Shown: positions 56,856 through 64,000 of the stretch, one piece after another | Position numbering within the stretch: the stretch's first letter is position 1 | Layout: each line of letters begins with the position of its first letter | Origin: Aplectana chamaeleonis | Lineage: Eukaryota > Nematoda > Chromadorea > Rhabditida > Cosmocercidae | Assembly: GCA_029168955.1 (NCBI GenBank) | Contig: JAPDOI010000010.1 | Location: 3,309,001 to 3,373,000 of the forward strand | DNA: 64,000 nt | Direction of reading: 5' to 3' | Program-made: the position numbers and the translations under genes | The notes under the pieces: model-generated | Database searches by the model: none | What the model was told of the DNA's origin: nothing | What the model saw: the letters and a program-made list of their open reading frames with translations, nothing else

Positions 56856-57351
56856 TCAGCGAAAGGCTTTCTGATACATCTCTCTCACCGGGTTTGATAC
56901 TCTTCGCGAAGGATGATTCGGCTGCTTCACGATGTTAATGTACATTTGTTGCGCCTGGAGTTGGCAGTGGTCTCTAACTGGCAATATGCGAGCTTCGGCA
57001 TGTGAGTGCTCTATTGGAGAGCTTTTAGGACAGCCTGTTGCAATTCGCAGAGCACAATTCTGGACGCGCTGCAGCTTGGACCAAGAGGTGTCCGACACGA
57101 TGTATTTGCTGCCAGACTGGCGCAGCATACTCCAAGGCGGGTTGCACAATAGCCTTATACGTGGTCAGGATCGTTTCTCTAATGCATCCCCAGGACGTTC
57201 CACCAAGAGCACGCAGGACGTTGAGTCTTGTTTTCACTGTGGCTTGCTTCTGCTCAGTGTTCTTATGAAACTTCAACGAAGGATCCAACAAGAGTCCAAG
57301 TAGCTTGGGGAATCGGGTGGCCGGCAAGCGAGTTTCGTCCCATTTCACCAT
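56856..57351 (-). pseudogene. PHD-RT best copy: RT thumb/connection, frameshifted
   Basis: 57025-57351 has [20 protein letters not shown] and LTTYKAIVQPALEYAAPVW. 56856-57149, in another frame, has SKLQRVQNCALRIATGCPKS and EARILPVRDHCQLQAQQMYI. The same order occurs in the 37 kb copy. Confidence 0.8.
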
Positions 57352-57376
57352 AGGATGAGCACCGTGCTCCGCGTTA

Positions 57377-58981
57377 TCAGTGGAAAAGACGGTGACGGAT
57401 GATTTGGAGGCAGACTGTGAGCATTTTGCGATCGAAGAAACATTTCAATTCGATCAAGTAGTCATTGATCTTACTGGTGGCTACCTTAATGTCGCGATCT
57501 CGGCACAGAATAGTAATATCATCCGCGTATGCAACGACCTTGATGTCTTGAGGGGGAACGGGCAGATCTTCTAGATATAAACTGAAAAGTGCAAGCGATA
57601 AAACTCCTCCTTGAGGGACACCAGCGGCAATGGGGATGCTATTGGAAACATGTCCCTGGAATAGCACATTTGCCCGACGTCCTTTAGTGAAGGCAGTTAT
57701 CCACCGCTTCTGCCATGGCTTGATGGTAGACTTCAACAGACTCTCTGATAGTAGGCCTAGATTGACAGTGTCAAATGCCTTTGTTAAGTCGAGGGCCACA
57801 CCAACAGTACGTTGAGGTTTGATGGCATTGAAGCCGTCCAGCACATAGCTCACAATTTCCAACAAGGCTGTAGTGGTGGAATGTAATTTACGGAAACCAT
57901 GTTGGTGCTGCTGTTGGCTGTTATGCTCGGCAAGCTCCTCCACAACCAGTTTTTCGGCGATTTTGGCTATGGGTGAGAGCAGACTGATCGGCCGGTACCC
58001 TTTAGCCGTGGATGGTGACTTTCCCGGCTTCGGCAGTGGAATAACACGAGCCACTTTCCAATTTTGGGGTAAAGTACATGTACGAAACGATGTATTTATG
58101 ACGTCAGCAATAAAGGGCAGTAGTTCACTGGGCAGTCTCTTCAAGACTGCAGGGCTCAAACCGTCTGGCCCTAATGCCTTCGAGTTGCTCATCTCCTTTA
58201 TTGCCTTCTCGACCTGTGCAGGCGTGACTGCATCATCCACATCCATGAGAGGCAACTTACAGAGTTCCCGTACAGTTATTCTGTTCTGCTTCTCTCTTCT
58301 GGTTCTAGTGATGAAAAAATGCTTCCCAAGAGCATTTGCGGCCTCCTTCCCTGATTTGAAGACTCCACCTTCAAACTCGATCGAGGAATTGTCGGCGGAG
58401 GCGAACTTTCCGGAGATCCTTTTCAAGGCCTTCCACGTTGCTGCTGCATCATTTCCGAAGTTCATCTTCTCAGTGAACTTTTCCCAAGTTTCCTTCTTGT
58501 GCCTGTCAAGGTCCTTCCTGATCTCATCATCCAGCGCAGCGATGTCTGGGTCAAGATGATTTGCGGCTCTCTTTGCGTCCCTTGTCCTTATCTTCTGCAG
58601 TGTTTCCCTGGTGACATTGGGAAAGAAGGTCTTAACGCGGCCTTCAGGGATCGCAGCTTTCATAGCCTTCAAGATAGCATCAGATAGGTGGCGCTCCTTC
58701 TGGTGTACATCGCCATTCCACGTATAATCAGCCGCTTGGCGGAGCGCAACCTCCCTGAACAGGCTCCAGTCTGCAAGGCCTAAATTAAGATAAGAACGAT
58801 GACGAACACCTGTATAGGGAGCAAGAGAGTTAGAGAGATCAATATCGACAAAGACAGGGATGTGATCGCTGGAAAGAGTTGTGGATGTCGACCAAGAGCA
58901 GGCATTTGAGATTGGAAGAGACGAGGGAGATGTCTGGGCTAGATGATCGGCCGTTGGCAGGAAGACGAGTGGGCTGATCAT
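57377..58981 (-). pseudogene. PHD-RT best copy: endonuclease end, linker, RT
   Basis: 534-residue frame, the longest real coding remnant in the window. It starts with TTLSSDHIPVFVDIDL (endonuclease Asp-His). A linker of about 200 residues follows, then GPDGLSPAVLKRLPSELLPF and RT blocks VIPLPKPGKSPSTAKGYRPI, HGFRKLHSTTTALLE, motif A ALDLTKAFDTV (about residue 400), motif B AGVPQGGVLSLALFSLYLED and motif C VVAYADDITILCRD (about 485). Catalytic Asp residues are intact. The frame ends by shift near 57380. Confidence 0.9.
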
Positions 58982-59175
58982 CGTTTAGGATAACCAGAAC
59001 GCACTCCTCCCATTCTTCGACGTCATTTCCTCTAGCATCAGAGTCAAGCGACGAGCAGAACGTGTGCGCATTGAAGTCACCCGCAAAGACAATTGAGGGA
59101 GAAAGAGAGCAGTCATACAGCTGCTTGAGAAGGGGGATAGGATTGTATGTTGAGGGACAAGAGGAAGAAGGAGGG

Positions 59176-59193
59176 ATATATATATATATATAT
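59176..59193. repeat. expanded (TA)9 tract inside the endonuclease coding region
   Basis: 18 bases of alternating TA lie in the codons for the conserved N-I-Y-I-P block. The plus copy at about 47268 has only ATATATAT there. The +10 bases shift the frame and separate NIYI from GDFNAH. Confidence 0.8.
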
Positions 59194-59704
59194 TAAAAAG
59201 AGAAAGTGGTGTTTTAAGAGGTAGATGGATGGGGATGTACTCGAGAGTGCCATCCACTGGAGTGTTTGGAATAATGTGAGAGGGAAGAGAGGACAGAACA
59301 AAAGTAGAGACTCCGCCTCCTTGAGATGACCTAGGAGTATTATATGCAGTATAGCCCGGGATGTTTGGATGTCTAGAGGTAGCAGAGGGAGAGAGTTTGG
59401 TCTCCTGGACCATGATAACATCCGGGTGATGAGTACGGGCAAAGAGAGATAATTCAGAAAGCTTGGCGCGAAGGCCGTTGAGATTGATATGTACAATAGA
59501 GAGGGTGCGGTTGGTAGACGAGGAATTTGAGTTACTGGAGGCCGAGCACACAATACAACGAAAGGAAGAATCGTGGTGCCTCACAGAACTGAGACCCGAA
59601 CAAGAGAAGTGCATCCACCTTTCGCATCCAAAACATTGGACGCTGGTTCCATACCAATTGACATCTCTGCCGCATGTGGCACAAGGGTACTTCTTCTTCT
59701 TCGC

Positions 59705-59728
59705 GGGTCCTGGATTCCTTTCGACGCC
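59705..59728 (-). other. 2A-like ribosome-skipping motif GVERNPGP
   Basis: GGC GTC GAA AGG AAT CCA GGA CCC on the minus strand. The classical consensus is D-V/I-E-x-N-P-G-P; this family has G for D in all three copies (59.7, 45.7 and 31.4 kb). It follows a Leu-rich segment, as 2A peptides do. If active it would separate an N-terminal peptide from the PHD-endonuclease-RT protein. Confidence 0.65.
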
Positions 59729-59982
59729 GGCCATTTGTAGAAGAATCCTCAGGAGAGCTGCAGCCAGCCAGCACCTCTCCCATGACAAAAACCCTCTCCG
59801 CGGAGGGATTGACGTCGGTTTGCACGGAGGTGATCTTCTTTCCTCCACACTGCCACGGCATGAACGTACGACATCTCGGCAGCATTCACCGCTAGCCGCA
59901 TCGTGATGAGGCCTTAGCCGCGCCGCGCGAAGGCGACTAGAGGTGTCTTTACGTAACATGTGGACACAGTTACCTGGCAAAC

Positions 59983-60059
59983 CATGGGCTACAGTTAAGC
60001 ATGCTGACAAAATAAACCGCAATTGTTAGACACAAACCCAACTGTAGCCCATGGTTTGC
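59983..60059. repeat. inverted repeat at the PHD-RT 5' edge
   Basis: GCAAACCATGGGCTACAGTT (59983-60002) pairs perfectly with AACTGTAGCCCATGGTTTGC (60040-60059) around a 37-base loop. It could be a separate small hairpin element or part of the element's 5' structure. Confidence 0.75.
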
Positions 60060-60375
60060 GTTCATGAACTCCAGCCCATATACGTCGCAAATTTGCGAAT
60101 ATGAGTTCCATATAAAGTGGAAATCACAACAACGGGCCCTTACTGAGAACAGTGAGCGACTGTGTTACATCATTGTAGTTTAGCATCACACAGGGTAGAA
60201 TAGGCAAGCGTACCTGGAGGTTGACTGGCGACTTCATGAGCCAGAGGTGAAGACATTGCACTAGAGGAACCTGAAATAATAGCGCTACAGATTCCTACCT
60301 ATACATATTGGGTTGATGAATAGTTATTGCGGCATTTCCAAACGCGCCTTTGTTTTTCCTTCAGAGTTCTTTTGG
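60060..60375. other. gene-free stretch
   Basis: Nothing recognised. Confidence 0.4.
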
Positions 60376-60600
60376 CAATTGTGGTGGGCGCGAAGCGCGC
60401 ACCAGATTTGGTTTTGAATTAATTGGCCACGCGCGCAACCGATTACGGGGCACTTACCACCCGACCGAGCGGCGGCTGCTGCGAATCGGTATCGAGCGCG
60501 GCTGGCGCCCTCGTCGTCTAGTGTCTCCGCAGAGATGAAGTAGAAGGCTGCCAGCTGCTCGCGCCGGCTCTATCGCGTCATGCCGTACAGGGGGAACCTC
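60376..60600 (+). mobile_element. element K end (copy 3) and GC-rich sequence
   Basis: AATT followed by GTGGTGGGCGCGAAGCGCGC and CACCAGATTTGG matches the K end at 21855. Homology is visible for about 70 bp only, up to GCGCGCAACC. The GC-rich block beyond it (to about 60600) is not recognised. Confidence 0.55.
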
Positions 60601-61167
60601 ACACGATGGCTGGAACTATGAGGAAGGTGTCAAATGACACTTCTTGAGCTATGGAGTGATTGACAAGGGGAATACAATAAAGCGAAAGTGAATAAAGCAG
60701 TAAGTATAAGGAACAGCTCTGAATTTTAACGCATTTTGATGTTTGTGAATTTCTACGGAGTCAGGCACCTGTTTTCTTTATTTTGCAGTTAGAAAAATTG
60801 TTTTGTGGTGATAAACACAGAGGAAACTGAAAGATTATTATGGAGAAAAAGAAAAATTATCCTTTAGCAAATAGTTGTTCTAGAGACACGTCTCCGAAGC
60901 ACAGTGAGTATCAGAGTTCTCTTCCCCCTGATCGTAATATTATATTCGACACGAAAATCGTCGGGTAACTGCAAAAACCGCTTCCTCTCTTCAACACCAG
61001 TTTTATTTTCCAAAAGAATATAGGTTTTAATTGAGCATTCGTACGATACCAGTTTTGTAACAAAATTATTGTTGAGTGTTTGGAAATTTCAGTTTATTCG
61101 AGGTTATCCGTGGCGAAATTGAAAAAATATGCAATAATTTACGTTTTCCCATAAATCTTTAACTGAA
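60601..61167. other. gene-free stretch
   Basis: AT-rich with no supported feature. Confidence 0.4.
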
Positions 61168-61446
61168 TTGAAAATAAATGCTTTTGTCCTATTGTTACTC
61201 AAACGCATTTGTAAATGTTATTCCTGGATACAAATAAGACGATTCCGAGGTTATCCGGAATTTGCCGGAATGATTGTACACTGGCCATCTGCGGAGGAAG
61301 CCGGCAACCTTCGACTGAAGGTGTCCAATGGTCAACTTTTTATTCTGCAAAATATTAACGCGAATGATGGATGCGGTTTTTCAAAATTTTATTCATGGAC
61401 TGCAAATTATGTAGATTCAGTGCCCGTAATGATGAAAGAGTTTCCG
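61168..61446 (+). CDS. unrecognised exon-like ORF
   Basis: Within the frame starting at 61168 the segment RRFRGYPEFAGMIVHWPSAE, then NLRLKVSNGQLFILQNINAN, has balanced, soluble-protein composition until about VMMKEFPIIL. It then changes abruptly to Phe/Ser/Leu-rich translation of a pyrimidine tract. It may be a lone exon of an unknown gene. No convincing splice sites frame it and I recognise no domain. Confidence 0.25.
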
Positions 61447-61760
61447 ATAATCCTTTATTTTTTCTTCGCTGCTCTATTCATCTCTCACTTCACTGTTTTG
61501 CTGGTCCTCTCCTCCCTACACATTTTTTCACTACTTGTTTTCCTTCAACCTCTTTATCCTCATCTTCTCCATTTTTCCTTTTTTCTCCTCCTCTCCATCA
61601 TTCTCCTTTTTGTGGCTCCTCTTTTTTTTACTACTTCTTTTTCTTCGCATTCTTCTTCGTCTTCCTCTTTTTTCTGTTCTTCTTCTCCTTCCTGATTTTT
61701 CTTTTTTCCTTTTGCTTGTTATGTCGGTCCTTTTTTTTGATTTTCTTTTCTCTAGCTCAG
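61440..61760 (+). repeat. pyrimidine-rich block
   Basis: Dominated by TTCTTCTTTTTC-type sequence on the plus strand. Open frames over it are low-complexity Phe/Ser/Leu and are not genes. Confidence 0.8.
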
Positions 61761-61849
61761 CCATTTCACTTATTGTTAGGTGACAGTATAGAGGATATTT
61801 TTCATTTTCGTGATACAGATGTAATTTAACATTCAAAGTCAAGAACGAA

Positions 61850-62520
61850 GGGATAAAAAAATATGAAGAAGTCACAGGAGAGAGATAGGAAAACAAAAAA
61901 GAGAGCTTTGGAAGAGAGGAAAAGAAAGAAAGACAGAGAAAAGGAGTAGATACGATAAAGAAGTTAAAGGCAAAAAAAGATGCAGTAGAGAAAAAAGATA
62001 AGTAGGAAAAAGAGGGAAAACGGAAAAATTCAAGTGAAATGACGTAGAGAGGATGAAAGGAGTAAAGACGAAGGAGAAAGAGGAAATGACGGGGAAACGG
62101 AGATGAAGAAAAGAAGACTAGAAGGAAGTCGAATAGAAGAATAGGAAGAAGACGGAGAAAAAAGATGATGGAGCAGAGAAGTAAGAGGAAGTAACGAGAT
62201 GAAAGTGAAGGAAAGAACACTAGGTGAATGAAGGAAGGAAGGAAGGAAGGAAGGAAGGAAGGAAGGAAGGAAGGAAGGAAGGAAGGAAGGAAGGAAGGAA
62301 GGAAGGAAGGGAGGAAGGAAGGAAGGAAGGAAGGAAGGAAGGAAGGAAGGAAGGAAGGAAGGAAGGAAGGAAAGAAGGAAGGAAGGAAGGAAGGAAGATA
62401 GAAAGAAAATGATGACACGGAAAACAAGGAGAGAAAAGGCAACACCAGAAACAAGGGGAAAGAAGTTGAATTTATCAAAGAAGGGGTAAGTAAAGACGAA
62501 GAAGAAATGAGGAGAAGAAT
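61850..62520 (+). repeat. purine-rich block containing (GGAA)n
   Basis: A long run of A/G-rich sequence (GAAGAAAAGAAG-type). Its centre, 62226-62396, is a nearly pure GGAA tetranucleotide array with two single-base interruptions. The Gly-Arg-Lys-Glu and Leu-Pro-Ser-Phe frames over it are artefacts. Confidence 0.9.
62226..62396 (+). repeat. (GGAA)n microsatellite, ~170 bp
   Basis: About 42 GGAA units with substitutions near 62310 and 62372. Confidence 0.95.
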
Positions 62521-62689
62521 TCTGTTCTTCATTATTAAATAAGGTTGAAGATGGAGAAGAAACTTCCGTTGAACTTGAATGTTCATCGTGTCCTAACCTT
62601 GCTTCAATCCATTGAAATGAAACGCTATCTTCATTTGTTTACTGTGAATACTGGTTTAGATTTATACCCACATACTAGATTTGTTCTAA

Positions 62690-63060
62690 TTTTGACCCAA
62701 CTTTTTTTCTTTTAACATCGTCATCAATTTCTTGAATCACTTCTTCTTCATCTTTTCCTTTAGCTCTTGCTTTCTTTCTCCACATTTTCTATTTTTTTGT
62801 TCTTATTCATTTTCTTCAACATCTCCTTTTCCGTTACTCATCCTTTCATTCAAACTCTTCATCTTCTTCCTCTTTTCCTCTTTTGTTTCAGTCATTTTTC
62901 CTCATCTCCTTCTATCTTTCAAATTCCCTTCTCTTTCCTCAACCTTCTCCCTCTTCATGTTATTCTTTACTCTTCTTCTTCTTCTTTCTGCTAATCCCCT
63001 CTTTTTTTGTTCCCATTATTCTTCTCTTATTTTCCCTTTTCTGGCTTTTTTCCCTCTAAA
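62690..63060 (+). repeat. second pyrimidine-rich block
   Basis: TTCTTCTTCCTC-type sequence on the plus strand, flanking the purine block on the other side. Frames over it are not protein-like. Confidence 0.8.
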
Positions 63061-64000
63061 TATGTAATTTCGCATGAACCAGGAAAGCCTTCCTTTTTTG
63101 AAAAGATTATAACTTAACATCCCGTGATAGTTTAAATGAGGGGGGGGGGGTGAGATTCCTTTGAGATTTCGGTTTGAAGAGGTCTTGGAATACGATTATA
63201 TTATAAGGAAGGATCCAAGCAAAAAAAAATTGGGATACTATGGATATAAAAAAGTCAAAATAAATAAGCATAAAACTACATTTACTGATGATTTTAAACG
63301 ACTAAAATCTTGTCAGCGAGGAGCAACCTAGTTGCTATGGATAGAGTTGCTTGAGAATAAATGTTAAAAGAACTATATTCCACGTTCGACTTTCAATAAA
63401 TCTCGGCATGATATGGTATTGTAATAGCACTTGATTGAGCAATTGTCCGAGATGATACAGTTTTATTCAGCTAACGTTTCGGCGTTTTCGCCTTCTTCGG
63501 AGCCTGGAATGCGAAAGACACATAAGGATTTAGCCGACCAAGCACTTTTTCACAGCAAATAGAGAAAGTTTTCAAGAAAATAGGCGAAACACAACGTCGT
63601 AAGGCATTTTAAGGGTACTAACCTTCAGAAAACAGACCAAGGCCTGCCAGACACCCTCAGTTGAACTCAGATGGCGGGTGAATGAGCGGGACCACATCAG
63701 ACCACCCACCTCGTTAGCCTTCAGAAGGCCGATCAAGCCCATTGGCAAATCAAAACCCACAAAGGTCAACAAAAGGGGCTAGTTCTTGGGTGAACGCCAC
63801 ACATTCGTCCTTTCTGTTAATTTGCGGATTTCTGGAGTTTATCTAGGAGGCCTCCAGAGTTCTGCAAGCAGCTATATCTGGTTCCCGTGCAAGGATCGTG
63901 ACACTTACATGGAAACGGCTGTTTTCATGCACGCGCACCCGGTGTTCCCCCAATGGAGTAGAAACCTTGGAGTTTCTAAGGCCATCCAAGTGCTCTTTAA
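63061..64000. other. gene-free end of window
   Basis: A run of G bases lies near 63139-63148. 63460-63515 has GCTAACGTTTCGGCGTTTTC, a sequence type often seen near ends of dispersed repeats, but I cannot assign it. The 66-residue minus frame at 63572-63772 is unrecognised. Confidence 0.35.

Larger units (their letters stand above)
56424..60022 (-). mobile_element. PHD-RT non-LTR retrotransposon, most complete copy
   Basis: In order on the minus strand: leader, 2A-like motif, PHD finger, AP-type endonuclease, linker, RT with YADD, thumb, C-terminal Cys/His cluster, and a GAAGAAGAAG tail at about 56424-56435. The span is about 3.6 kb. The reading frame is broken at least four times: in the endonuclease at an expanded TA tract, near 58960, near 57360 and in the thumb region. 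The element belongs to the broad Jockey/I/CR1 side of non-LTR elements; the exact clade needs a tree. Confidence 0.9.
58985..60022 (-). pseudogene. PHD-RT best copy: leader, 2A-like motif, PHD finger, endonuclease
   Basis: 345-residue frame. Residues 1-98 are leader-like with a hydrophobic WLAAALLRILLQMA just before GVERNPGP (99-106, encoded 59705-59728). Residues 113-159 form a C4HC3 PHD-type finger: CATC, CFGC, HFSC and CIVC. The endonuclease begins at about 174 with IVHINLNGLRAKLSEL, IMVQETKLSPS and GGGVSTFVLSSL. After NIYIYI (279-282) the frame departs because of the TA expansion, so GDFNAHTFCSS lies in another frame. PHD fingers usually read histone tails; a chromatin-targeting role here is inference. 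Confidence 0.85.

Noticed and set aside
61531..62586. 351-residue minus frame rich in Leu-Pro-Ser-Phe, and the Gly-Arg-Lys-Glu plus frame at 62224-62412
   Set aside because: Translation of purine/pyrimidine blocks and the (GGAA)n array, without protein-like composition.

Overview
This window looks like a repeat-rich, essentially gene-free piece of a eukaryotic genome, most likely a nematode. The evidence is the mix of element types: RTE-type and CR1/Jockey-type non-LTR retrotransposons, Tc1/mariner transposase remnants with TA target sites, and many TTAA-flanked MITEs. No host gene, rRNA or tRNA could be established, and nothing looks bacterial. The nematode assignment is an inference from element families; the species is not determinable here.

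Layout. 1-16.4 kb is a mosaic of non-autonomous DNA elements. It includes a four-level nest at 2998-5249 (families called C, E, B and A here), two copies of a ~1.07 kb family (I) whose inverted ends both carry exon-like reading frames, a 21-bp minisatellite and several hairpin elements. 17-19 kb holds a 3' fragment of a PHD-finger retrotransposon (PHD-RT) and a foldback element (J1). 20-30 kb contains a ~130-bp tandem array split by a TTAA element, element K1 with a clean nested insertion, unrecognised ORFs at 24.3-25.2 kb, and a dense cluster of family A/B MITEs including a chimera. 30.2-31.6 kb is a second PHD-RT copy. 34.6-36.1 kb is a double-ended Tc1-derived foldback element (W). 36.8-37.9 kb is a third PHD-RT fragment, followed by a Harbinger-like hairpin. 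38.5-41 kb is a second foldback copy (J2) split by K2. 41.1-42.4 kb is a CR1/Jockey-type reverse transcriptase remnant. 43.0-49.3 kb is a plus-strand PHD-RT copy broken by a 2.56 kb Mutator-like element and a 1.0 kb element Q. 49.35-52.44 kb is a chain of (TA)n tracts linked to two RTE remnants and one Tc1 element. 52.8-53.8 kb is a mariner pseudogene. 56.4-60.0 kb is the most complete PHD-RT copy, on the minus strand. 61.4-63.1 kb consists of long purine- or pyrimidine-biased blocks with a (GGAA)n microsatellite.

How the parts relate. PHD-RT is the only element here whose whole protein plan can be read: a 2A-like motif (G-V/I-E-R-N-P-G-P), a C4HC3 PHD-type zinc finger, an AP-type endonuclease, a reverse transcriptase and a C-terminal Cys/His cluster. 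Every copy is broken. The DNA elements supply insertion history: several have exact target duplications and a second copy that serves as an empty site. The most unusual signals are the 2A+PHD arrangement, the I-family exon-like arms and the double-ended Tc1 palindrome.
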